Shown: one piece after another, positions 1-6,113 of the stretch | Layout: each line of letters opens with the position of its first letter | Position numbering within the stretch: position 1 is the first letter of the stretch | Assembly: GCA_001321835.1 (NCBI GenBank) | Contig: JPUR01000124.1 | Location: 1-8,055 of the forward strand | DNA from: Marinosulfonomonas sp. PRT-SC04 | GTDB taxonomy: Bacteria > Pseudomonadota > Alphaproteobacteria > Rhodobacterales > Rhodobacteraceae | Length of the DNA: 8,055 nucleotides | Direction: 5' to 3' | The notes under the pieces: model-generated | Told to the model about the DNA's origin: nothing | What the model saw: the letters and a program-made list of their open reading frames with translations, nothing else | Databases searched by the model: none | Program-made: the position numbers and the translations under genes

Positions 1-36
1 CGCCTGCTCAAGTGATGAAAAACTCTGCTGTTTCAA
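1..36 (-). CDS. IS5-type transposase, N-terminal 12 codons only (partial)
   Basis: On the minus strand a TTG at 36-34 opens a frame running off the window edge, beginning M-K-Q-Q-S-F-S-S-L-E-Q-A. The start is supported by AGAGGA at 49-44, seven bases upstream, and by a TATAAT-type promoter further upstream in the IS end. A basic/polar MKQQ-type opening is compatible with IS5-group transposases, but 12 residues cannot prove the family. TTG is used as start because no in-frame ATG lies between the ribosome binding site and the window edge. Confidence 0.55.
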   Translation of the reverse strand, partial: MKQQSFSSLEQA

Positions 37-51
37 GGCCAAATCCTCTGT

Positions 52-105
52 AATTCCTGCCAGAATTATAGCACAGAAATCTGGGCGTTGTTCAGAGGTT
101 CCCTA
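52..105. repeat. 54-bp perfect inverted repeat, left arm (partner 8002-8055)
   Basis: Bases 52-105 are identical to the reverse complement of 8002-8055. Identity stops inside the window at 106 versus 8001, and it cannot be followed past the right edge of the window. The three inner bases beyond the IS tips are part of the CTA core common to both targets (CTAA and CTAG). The length well exceeds the short imperfect terminal repeats of one IS, so this is the same end of two oppositely oriented copies. Confidence 0.95.
65..94 (-). promoter_or_regulatory. Transposase promoter inside the left IS end
   Basis: Reading on the minus strand, TGAACA (94-89) matches 4 of 6 bases of the -35 consensus. After an 18-base spacer comes a perfect TATAAT (70-65) preceded by TG plus one base, an extended -10. 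It points into the IS, away from the lysine genes, and lies upstream of the TTG start at 36. The same promoter is present in the right-hand copy at 8013-8042. Confidence 0.6.
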
Positions 106-106
106 A

Positions 107-576
107 GACACAGCATGACAGATACACCCCAACGCAAACCCGCAAAATTATTGCGTGATTTTGAGCGTGGAGGGGTATGTTTATAGAATTTCATGGGCTG
201 TGCGATTCAAAATATTAACTCACGTGGTGTGTAGCAGTCAGATCAGGCCCAGCTTTGATGCAGATCAAGTAAAACAGAAAGATGCCATTCAACCGGTGAA
301 ATGAGTATGAATGATGCTGATATTTTAACGGCTGCTATAAGCAAAAAAATACGGGTTTCTACCGGCCGTAATTTCACACGTCGCCACGCCGGTTCTGATC
401 CTGAAATTTGGGGGATGTGTGATTGGGAGAGGGGCTGCCGACAGTCACCCTGTGTTCGTATTTAACGAAAGCCGCGAACGGGGTCGCTTGAGCCTTACTG
501 GCTTGGCTTACGGATCGCGCCGGTGATCTTTGTCGTGGTCGTGGGGCGCCACTTTAATGACGCCCCATGCCTTGGT
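107..576. other. Gene-poor interval between the left IS and the lysine operon
   Basis: I find no convincing gene in these 470 bases. Two short plus-strand frames exist. One runs 115-186 (23 codons, opening MTDTPQRKPAKLL). The other runs 301-465 (54 codons, opening MSMNDADILTAAI). Neither has a ribosome binding site or recognisable relatives. The composition is more AT-rich than the neighbouring coding sequence up to about 350, and the reading frames are frequently stopped. It may hold decayed remains of genes disrupted when the IS arrived, but nothing identifies what they were. A hairpin at 542-567 ends the stretch. Confidence 0.6.
542..567 (-). terminator. Hairpin just downstream of the aminoadipate-semialdehyde dehydrogenase gene
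   Basis: TGGGGCG (542-548) pairs with CGCCCCA (561-567), seven base pairs and mostly G-C, with a possible CA/TG continuation inside the loop after one mismatch. It lies 10 bases after the stop codon of the minus-strand operon. No run of T follows on the minus strand, so it is either a U-less terminator or an mRNA 3'-end-protecting stem. Position rather than sequence is the main argument. Confidence 0.4.
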
Positions 577-2088
577 TTAGATGTCGAACTTCACGCCCTG
601 CGCCAGTGGCAACTCGTCTGAATAATTTAACGTGTTGGTCTGGCGACGCATGTAGCCTTTCCACGCGTCCGAGCCACTTTCACGCCCGCCGCCGGTTTCC
701 TTTTCACCGCCAAACGCCCCACCAATTTCAGCACCAGATGGGCCGATGTTCACATTGGCAATGCCGCAATCAGACCCGGTGACCGAGATGAACTGCTCGG
801 CCTCGCGCATGTTCAGCGTAAAGATACAGGACGACAGCCCTTGCGGCACATCGTTTTGCATCGCGATCGCCTGATCCAAGCTGTCATAGCTCATCACATA
901 CAGGATTGGCGCGAAGGTTTCGGTTTCAACAATCGCGGTTTGTGAGGGCATTTCGACAATCGCCGGATGCACATATGCGCCGCCTGCGGGCACGTTGTTG
1001 GTGACCACTTCGCCGCCATGTACCGTGCCGCCTTGGGCGCGGGCATCGGTAAGTGCCGCCTGCATTGCGTCCAGCGCGGCTTGGTCAACCAATGGCCCGA
1101 CCAATGTGGCCGAATCCAGTGGCGAGCCGACGGGCAGAGTGGCGTAGGCTTTGATCAATTTGGCAACCAAATCGGCGCGGATGCTTTCGTGTACGATCAA
1201 GCGGCGCAGCGATGTGCAGCGCTGGCCCGCGGTGCCAACCGCCGAGAACACAATGCCGCGCACGGCCATGTCGATGTCAGCCGAGGGCGCAACGATCATC
1301 GCGTTGTTGCCGCCCAATTCTAAGATCGAGCTGCCAAAACGCGCGGCCACCACAGGCGCCACGGCACGGCCCATGCGGGTGGATCCGGTGGCCGAAATCA
1401 CCGGCACATCTGTTGAGGCCACCAAGGCTTCGCCAATGTCGACGCCACCAATCACCACTTGCGCCAGATCGGCTGGGGCATCGTCGCCAAAGCGGGCCAG
1501 CGCCCGATCAAAGATCACCTGACACGCCAGCGCTGTCAGCGGTGTTTTTTCCGAAGGCTTCCAGATCACAGGGTTGCCACAAACCAGCGCCAAGGCGGTG
1601 TTCCAGCACCACACGGCCACCGGAAAGTTAAAGGCGCTGATCACGCCGATTGGGCCGGCGGGATGCCAGGTTTCCATCATCCGGTGACCAGGGCGCTCGG
1701 ACGCAATCGTCAGACCATAAAGCATCCGTGATTGCCCAACGGCGAAATCACAAATGTCGATCATTTCTTGCACTTCGCCTTGACCCTCAGACAGGATTTT
1801 ACCGGCTTCAAGCGACACCAAAGCCCCCAGATCATCCTTGTCAGCGCGCAGCTCTTCGCCCAACAAGCGGACCAATTCGCCACGGCGCGGGGCAGGGAGG
1901 GTGCGCCAGATCGCAAATGCCGCCTTTGATTTGGCGATCACCGCATCCATATCGGTGGTTTTGGCCAATTGGGCCAACACAGCCCCATCAACCGGTGAGG
2001 TCACCGTCAGGCTGCCGCCCTTTAACATGTCGGCGCTCAGTCCCAAACGGGCTAAAATTGCGTCGGCGGTTTTTAGTTCTTTGTTCAT
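577..2088 (-). CDS. L-2-aminoadipate-6-semialdehyde dehydrogenase (ALDH7 family)
   Basis: This 503-residue soluble enzyme should oxidise 2-aminoadipate 6-semialdehyde (in equilibrium with piperideine-6-carboxylate) to 2-aminoadipate with NAD, in the cytoplasm. The ALDH catalytic set is complete: SAFNFP with the oxyanion Asn at 154, WKPSE with Lys 177, ELGGNN with the general base Glu 257, and GTAGQRCTS with the nucleophile Cys 291. The wording around these motifs and the tail [12 protein letters not shown]...LPLAQGVKF are characteristic of ALDH7A1/antiquitin rather than of betaine or succinate-semialdehyde dehydrogenases. The start is fixed by GGAGAG at 2100-2095, six bases upstream, and by the four-base ATGA overlap with the upstream dehydrogenase gene, showing translational coupling. 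The neighbour makes exactly this aldehyde, which strengthens the substrate call. A broader semialdehyde range is possible. Confidence 0.9.
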   Translation of the reverse strand: MNKELKTADAILARLGLSADMLKGGSLTVTSPVDGAVLAQLAKTTDMDAVIAKSKAAFAIWRTLPAPRRGELVRLLGEELRADKDDLGALVSLEAGKILSEGQGEVQEMIDICDFAVGQSRMLYGLTIASERPGHRMMETWHPAGPIGVISAFNFPVAVWCWNTALALVCGNPVIWKPSEKTPLTALACQVIFDRALARFGDDAPADLAQVVIGGVDIGEALVASTDVPVISATGSTRMGRAVAPVVAARFGSSILELGGNNAMIVAPSADIDMAVRGIVFSAVGTAGQRCTSLRRLIVHESIRADLVAKLIKAYATLPVGSPLDSATLVGPLVDQAALDAMQAALTDARAQGGTVHGGEVVTNNVPAGGAYVHPAIVEMPSQTAIVETETFAPILYVMSYDSLDQAIAMQNDVPQGLSSCIFTLNMREAEQFISVTGSDCGIANVNIGPSGAEIGGAFGGEKETGGGRESGSDAWKGYMRRQTNTLNYSDELPLAQGVKFDI

Positions 2089-3188
2089 GCTGCGCTCTCC
2101 AGTGCGGTCAATTCGCCTGCATTATATAGCTGGCCAAATTCGGTGGTTAGAAAATCGGTAAGTTTCACTTCTTCTTGGGCAATAAAGCCCGATTTGGCAA
2201 GCAGACCGCGTCGCACCATATCGACCACGCCGGTGATGCCGGCGGCGGTGGTGATTTGGATCGCGCTCCAATGGGTGCCGTTGACCTTGCGGGCGACGGT
2301 TTTATTAATCAAGGATCTCTCACGCAGCTCGCCATTGATCATGCCGGTGGCGGTGCAGTAAACCAGTACCACGTCCTGATCTGTGCGAGGCAGGGCGGTT
2401 TCAAAAATATCCTTGAGCAGATCACGGCGTTTGATCAGCCCCAGATCATGCAGCAACAGCTTGATGATATCGCAATGGCCTGGATAGCGGATGGTGCGGT
2501 AGGATACAGATTGCGCCTTGCCCTGTAGCTTCTCGGCCAATGTGCCCAGCCCGCCCGAGGTGTTGAAACACTCGTAGTCAACCCCGTCAACGGACAGATT
2601 TTCCAGCCCCTCAAGCGGTGCGGTTTTCACCAACTGGCCATCGACCAGCGCATCACACGGGTTGCAATATTCATTGATCAGCCCGTCAGTGGACCACGTC
2701 AGATTATATTTCAGCGCGTTGGTTGGATACAGCGGCAACGCCCCGACCCGCAGCGACAGACTGTCGATAGTGTCAAATTCCGCGGCCAGATGCGCGCCGG
2801 CAATGCCGACAAATCCGGGGGCCAGACCACATTGCGGCATGAACACGGTGTCGGCATCCTTGGCCAATTCACGCACGATGTCGGTCGAGGCCACATCTTC
2901 GGTCAGATCAAAATAATGCGCGCCAGCCCGTTTGGCACCCTCGGCAATGCTCGGGGTCAGGAAAAACGGCGCCGCTGAAATCACCGCATCAAAACCCTTT
3001 AGGGTATTGGCAACGGCATCTGCGTCGGCGGCGTCAATCTGGGTGATCGCCACATTCGGCAGATTCAGTGCTTTTAGGGCCTCAAGGTTTTTGTCGGCCA
3101 CTGTTACCGAATAATTCGGCGAGTCCGTCAAAAGCGCGGCAATGGTCTGGCCGATTTTACCGCCGCCAATAATACAAATTTTCCACAT
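2085..3188 (-). CDS. Saccharopine dehydrogenase-family protein; L-lysine 6-dehydrogenase or saccharopine dehydrogenase
   Basis: The 367-residue protein begins with a Rossmann fold, IIGGGKIG (residues 7-13). An Asp at about residue 32, after the second strand, favours NAD over NADP. The middle (about 120-240) carries [37 protein letters not shown] and RTIRYPGH. As I recall them, these segments line up with L-lysine 6-dehydrogenase of Geobacillus as well as with bacterial saccharopine dehydrogenases. Either reaction yields 2-aminoadipate 6-semialdehyde, the substrate of the overlapping downstream gene. No lysine-ketoglutarate reductase gene lies in the window, which would be needed for the saccharopine route, so direct oxidative deamination of lysine is slightly favoured. 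The ATG has AGGAG seven bases upstream. It follows the Lrp gene by 106 bases and is probably under its control. Confidence 0.85.
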   Translation of the reverse strand: MWKICIIGGGKIGQTIAALLTDSPNYSVTVADKNLEALKALNLPNVAITQIDAADADAVANTLKGFDAVISAAPFFLTPSIAEGAKRAGAHYFDLTEDVASTDIVRELAKDADTVFMPQCGLAPGFVGIAGAHLAAEFDTIDSLSLRVGALPLYPTNALKYNLTWSTDGLINEYCNPCDALVDGQLVKTAPLEGLENLSVDGVDYECFNTSGGLGTLAEKLQGKAQSVSYRTIRYPGHCDIIKLLLHDLGLIKRRDLLKDIFETALPRTDQDVVLVYCTATGMINGELRERSLINKTVARKVNGTHWSAIQITTAAGITGVVDMVRRGLLAKSGFIAQEEVKLTDFLTTEFGQLYNAGELTALESAA

Positions 3189-3294
3189 GGTCTGTCTCCT
3201 GTTTATGAGTGTTGACCTACAGTGGCGGTGGAAAATATGAAAAGGCAGTGCTAAAATCGGCGGATATGGTAGGGGATGCCGTCAAATAGTCGGT
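3189..3294 (-). other. 106-bp spacer between the regulator and dehydrogenase genes
   Basis: The only clear element is the ribosome binding site AGGAG close to the dehydrogenase ATG. The centre is AT-rich and could hold a promoter for the two catabolic genes, but I see no pair of -35/-10 hexamers with proper spacing and no hairpin with a T tract. Whether lrp, the dehydrogenase and the aldehyde dehydrogenase share one transcript cannot be decided from this spacer. Confidence 0.4.
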
Positions 3295-3813
3295 TTATTC
3301 GGCATTTTGCGCGCTGTCGCTCAGAAATTGGGCCGCAATCCGCTGGGCAGTCTCGTTATACCCTCGATCAAACCGCCTGCCGAACACCACAAAGGTTTTG
3401 GTGCGCAAGACCCCCGGTATTTCAGCGATTTCATCGACCACCACGTCCAAATCTTCGATTCGAGGCGCTTCAACGCTGAGGAACAGATCAAATTCACCGT
3501 TGATCGACAGGCACAGCCGGATTTCAGCATAATTGCTAAGCCGTTTTAGAATTCTACGGGTTTCTTTCTGCTTAACTTCCATTAAAACAAGGACTTGAAT
3601 GTTTTCTTCAGCCGGGTTTTTACTGAGAACCACAGAATATCCGGCGATCACCCCGTCTTTCTCCATCCGTGTTATGCGTTCATGCACGGTCGAGCGCGCC
3701 ACATTTAGGCGCGCGGCGATGGTGGTGGTAGATTCACGGGCATTTCGCTGCAATTCGCGCACGATCCGCCGGTCCAGCCCATCTTTGAGCCATTTTGATG
3801 TTCTTTCCGTCAT
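3295..3813 (-). CDS. Lrp/AsnC-family transcriptional regulator
   Basis: This 172-residue DNA-binding regulator has the standard family plan. An N-terminal helix-turn-helix spans about residues 13-62 (LDRRIVRELQRNAR ... AARLNVARSTVHERITRMEKDGVIAGYSVVL). A C-terminal ligand-sensing/oligomerisation (RAM) domain spans about 72-150, with LVLMEV, GEFDLFLSVEA and the closing IPGVLRTKTFVVFG. The length is slightly above the usual 150-165 because of a polar tail. It sits upstream of lysine-catabolic genes on the same strand and divergent from a 2-oxo acid dehydrogenase E1, the same arrangement as the Lrp-type activator BkdR with the branched-chain dehydrogenase genes of Pseudomonas. Lysine, or a downstream catabolite, is the likely effector (inference). 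The ATG at 3813 lacks a Shine-Dalgarno sequence and may be translated from a leaderless or near-leaderless mRNA. Confidence 0.93.
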   Translation of the reverse strand: MTERTSKWLKDGLDRRIVRELQRNARESTTTIAARLNVARSTVHERITRMEKDGVIAGYSVVLSKNPAEENIQVLVLMEVKQKETRRILKRLSNYAEIRLCLSINGEFDLFLSVEAPRIEDLDVVVDEIAEIPGVLRTKTFVVFGRRFDRGYNETAQRIAAQFLSDSAQNAE

Positions 3814-3821
3814 TTTGCCAA

Positions 3822-3850
3822 CTTATCATGGTGTTTCGGTATATTGGCAA
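3822..3850 (-). promoter_or_regulatory. Candidate promoter of the Lrp-family gene
   Basis: On the minus strand TTGCCA (3850-3845; 5 of 6 to the -35 consensus), a 17-base spacer and GATAAG (3827-3822; 4 of 6 to the -10 consensus) predict a start point around 3816-3814. That is at or next to the A of the ATG at 3813. This explains why no ribosome binding site is seen there. Confidence 0.45.
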
Positions 3851-3871
3851 GTGGATTTGTGCCACTAAACA
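3844..3871 (+). promoter_or_regulatory. Candidate promoter of the E1/acyltransferase operon
   Basis: TTGGCA (3844-3849; 5 of 6 to the -35 consensus) is followed after 16 bases by TAAACA (3866-3871), a weak -10. Transcription would begin near 3878, upstream of the leader hairpin. The -35 is the same TTGGCAA block that serves, on the other strand, as -35 of the regulator gene, so polymerase could not occupy both promoters at once. The weak -10 would suit an activator-dependent promoter. Confidence 0.35.
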
Positions 3872-3887
3872 GGCCAAACTGGGTGAA

Positions 3888-3909
3888 ACCGGATGATTCC
3901 GGTATTTTT
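3888..3909 (+). terminator. Leader hairpin with T5 run upstream of the E1 gene (possible attenuator or operator dyad)
   Basis: ACCGGA (3888-3893) and TCCGGT (3898-3903) form a perfect six-base-pair stem with a four-base TGAT loop, followed by A and five T. This is intrinsic-terminator geometry, but the stem is short. It ends 20 bases before the E1 ATG, while the ribosome binding site GGGGA (3914-3918) is outside the stem. It could reduce read-through into the operon, stabilise the 5' end, or simply be a protein-binding dyad. Confidence 0.4.
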
Positions 3910-3923
3910 GAACGGGGACGTCT

Positions 3924-6113
3924 ATGGATCGCGCAGCAATTGTTCACCAGAATTTTCTGGATCGGGTGCAAAATGGCACGCTGCCAATCGGGCAAATGGC
4001 CCAGACCGATCTGCCTGCCGCCAAATTGGTTGAGATGTTTCGCAGCCAATGTTTGTCGCGCCAGCTGGATCGCACCAGCCGCAACATGCAAAAGGCCGGG
4101 CAGGGGTATTACACCATTGGCTCCAGCGGGCACGAGGGCATGGCGGCGGTGGCCGAGGCGCTGCGCCCCACCGATATGGCGTTTCTGCATTACCGCGATG
4201 CGGCGTTCCAAATTCAACGCGCGGCACAGGTGCCGGGCCAAAATATCGCTTGGGATATGTTGCTAAGTTTCGGGGCCTCATCGGATGATCCGATCTCGGG
4301 CGGGCGCCACAAGGTGCTGGGCTCAAAGGCGCTGAATATTCCGCCGCAAACCTCGACCATCGCCAGCCATCTGCCGAAAGCTGTCGGCGTGGCCTACTCA
4401 TTGGGCTTGGCGCGCCGACATGCGCCCGAACACCGTTGCTTGCCGGAAGATGCGATTGTGATGGCGTCATTTGGCGATGCCTCCTCGAACCATTCCACCG
4501 CTCAGGGTGCGTTCAACACCGCCTGTTGGACCAGCTTTCAATCGGTGCCGCTGCCGATGTTGTTTGTCTGTGAAGACAACGGGATCGGCATTTCGACGCC
4601 AACGCCGGATGGCTGGATCGCGGCCAATTTCTTGGCACGGCCAGGGATGCGGTATTTCGCCTGCAATGGTCTGGATATTTGCGAAACCCACCATGTGGCG
4701 CAGCAAGCGGCGGACTATGTTCGCAAGCATCAAAAGCCGGCGTTCCTACATGTCACCACCGTGCGTCTTTATGGTCACGCTGGTTCAGACGTCGAGGCCA
4801 GCTACCGTGATGCCAAGGCGACAATGGCGGATGAGGCCAATGATCCGTTGCTACATTCGGTGCGTTTGTTGACGGAACTTGGCGCCTTAACGGCCAAGCA
4901 AGCGATTGATATATATACTGAAACGGGTGATCGTTGTGAACGGATCGCCGCCCAAGTGGTGACGCGTCCGCAGCTGAAGACTGCCGCCGCTGTGATGGCG
5001 GCCTTGATCCCGCCCAAGCGGGCGTGCGCCCCAACCATCGGCCCCTCAACCGCCAAGCGCACCGCGACATTTGGCAGTGATATGCGGGCGATGAAAACTC
5101 CACAGCCAATGGCGCGGCTGATCAACTGGACGCTGACTGACCTGATGCTGGAGCACGGCGAGATCGTTTTGATGGGCGAAGACGTCGGGCGCAAGGGCGG
5201 TGTTTACGGGGTGACGCAAAAGCTGAAAAACCGCTTTGGCGCGGATCGGGTGATTGACACATTGCTGGATGAGCAGAGCATTTTGGGCCTCGCGATTGGC
5301 ATGGGGCATAACGGCTTTATTCCGATGCCGGAAATTCAATTTCTGGCCTATCTGCACAATGCCGAGGATCAGATCCGGGGCGAGGCGGCGACGTTAAGCT
5401 TTTTCTCGGACGGGCAATTCACCAACCCGATGGTGTTGCGCATTGCCGGACTTGGCTATCAAAAAGGCTTTGGCGGGCATTTTCATAACGACAATTCACT
5501 GGCGGTGTTGCGCGATATTCCAGGCGTGATCATGGCCTGCCCGAGCAACGGCGCCGATGCGGCATGCATGTTGCGCGAATGCGTGCGGCTGGCCCGCGAA
5601 GAGCTGCGCGTCGTGGTGTTTATCGAGCCAATCGCGCTGTATCCAATGCGCGATTTGCATGAGGCAGGCGATGGAGGCTGGATGAATACCTACCCATCGC
5701 CAGACAAGCGGATCGCGCTTGGGCAGGTTGGCATGTCGGGCGATGGCACTGATTTGGCGATTGTCACTTACGCCAACGGGTATTATTTATCGGTGCAGGC
5801 GGCCAAGGCGCTGAAGGCCAAAGGGGTGAAGGTGCGGGTGATTGACATGCGCTGGATCGCGCCGGTTCCAAGGGATGAATTGTTCAAGAAAACCGAGGGC
5901 TGTGGGGCGGTGCTGATTGTCGATGAATGCCGTGAAACCGGTAGCCAATCTGAAGGCCTGATGGCGATGTTTATGGAAAATGGCACGAAAAACCTTGCCC
6001 GTGTCACCGCTTTGGATTGTTTTATCGCAACCGGACCGGCCTATGGCGTGACGCTGCCCACGGCAGAGGGCATTGCCGACGCGGCGCTGGCACTGCTGGA
6101 GGGCGGGACATGA
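3924..6113 (+). CDS. Fused alpha-beta ThDP-dependent 2-oxo acid dehydrogenase E1
   Basis: One 729-residue chain joins the two subunits that are separate in most branched-chain/pyruvate-type E1 enzymes. Residues about 30-350 are the alpha part: IGSSGHEGMAAV (65-76), LHYRDAAF (88-95), and the ThDP/Mg motif GDASSN at 184 with Asn 219 in EDNGIGIS. A linker of roughly 40 residues rich in Pro, Lys and Thr follows. Residues about 393-729 are the beta part: MGEDVG (417-422), LLDEQSILGLAIGM (447-460) and the GGHFHNDN active-site segment (517-524), then the transketolase C-terminal domain from about 595. It should decarboxylate a 2-oxo acid and pass the acyl group to a lipoyl E2. No E2 or E3 gene is in the window. 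Candidate substrates are 2-oxoadipate (lysine context) or branched-chain 2-oxo acids (closest fold relatives). The start is set by GGGGA five bases upstream. The stop overlaps the next gene. Confidence 0.88.
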   Translation: MDRAAIVHQNFLDRVQNGTLPIGQMAQTDLPAAKLVEMFRSQCLSRQLDRTSRNMQKAGQGYYTIGSSGHEGMAAVAEALRPTDMAFLHYRDAAFQIQRAAQVPGQNIAWDMLLSFGASSDDPISGGRHKVLGSKALNIPPQTSTIASHLPKAVGVAYSLGLARRHAPEHRCLPEDAIVMASFGDASSNHSTAQGAFNTACWTSFQSVPLPMLFVCEDNGIGISTPTPDGWIAANFLARPGMRYFACNGLDICETHHVAQQAADYVRKHQKPAFLHVTTVRLYGHAGSDVEASYRDAKATMADEANDPLLHSVRLLTELGALTAKQAIDIYTETGDRCERIAAQVVTRPQLKTAAAVMAALIPPKRACAPTIGPSTAKRTATFGSDMRAMKTPQPMARLINWTLTDLMLEHGEIVLMGEDVGRKGGVYGVTQKLKNRFGADRVIDTLLDEQSILGLAIGMGHNGFIPMPEIQFLAYLHNAEDQIRGEAATLSFFSDGQFTNPMVLRIAGLGYQKGFGGHFHNDNSLAVLRDIPGVIMACPSNGADAACMLRECVRLAREELRVVVFIEPIALYPMRDLHEAGDGGWMNTYPSPDKRIALGQVGMSGDGTDLAIVTYANGYYLSVQAAKALKAKGVKVRVIDMRWIAPVPRDELFKKTEGCGAVLIVDECRETGSQSEGLMAMFMENGTKNLARVTALDCFIATGPAYGVTLPTAEGIADAALALLEGGT

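Larger units (their letters stand above)
1..102 (-). mobile_element. End of an IS5-type insertion sequence, continuing left of the window
   Basis: The IS tip reads, on the minus strand, GGAACCTCTGAACAACGCCC starting at 102. It resembles the IS5-subgroup terminal repeat pattern (GGAA....GAACAAG). It abuts CTAA at 103-106, which fits the YTAR target duplicated by IS5-type elements. Positions 52-102 are the exact reverse complement of 8005-8055, so both window ends carry the same end of the same element. Inside it are a promoter, a ribosome binding site and the first codons of a transposase, all reading leftward out of the window. Family assignment rests on tip, target and transposase start only. 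The body of the element is outside the window. Confidence 0.8.
3815..3877. promoter_or_regulatory. Candidate Lrp operator: three alternating GCCAA/TTGGC half-sites
   Basis: TTGCCAA (3815-3821) and TTGGCAA (3844-3850) form a perfect seven-base inverted repeat 29 bases apart, centre to centre. A further GCCAA lies at 3873-3877, again 29 bases on. Multiple half-sites at about helical-phase spacing suit the octameric, DNA-wrapping Lrp family. The first half-site lies directly before the regulator's start codon, so autoregulation is plausible. A second small dyad, AGTGG/CCACT (3850-3854/3862-3866), lies between the second and third sites. Confidence 0.5.

Noticed and set aside
301..465. 54-codon plus-strand frame opening MSMNDADILTAAI
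   Set aside because: No ribosome binding site, no recognisable family and no supporting neighbour. Kept only as a remark on the gene-poor interval.
463..576. Hydrophobic stretch around 508-540 in a plus-strand frame resembling a membrane helix
   Set aside because: The frame has no start codon after the stop at 463-465 and runs into the 3' end of the opposite-strand gene.
1151..1631. Long plus-strand frames opposite the aldehyde dehydrogenase gene
   Set aside because: The minus strand encodes every ALDH motif in order. The plus-strand translations are low-complexity shadows.
3922..4470. Long minus-strand open frames opposite the E1 gene
   Set aside because: Rich in Pro, Arg and Ala with no domain pattern; typical antisense shadows of a GC-rich coding region.
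6017..6109. Upstream extension of the acyltransferase-like frame
   Set aside because: It lies within the E1 coding sequence and reads like a frame-shadow. The ATG at 6110 has GGAGGG at ideal spacing and the FabD-like N terminus begins right there.
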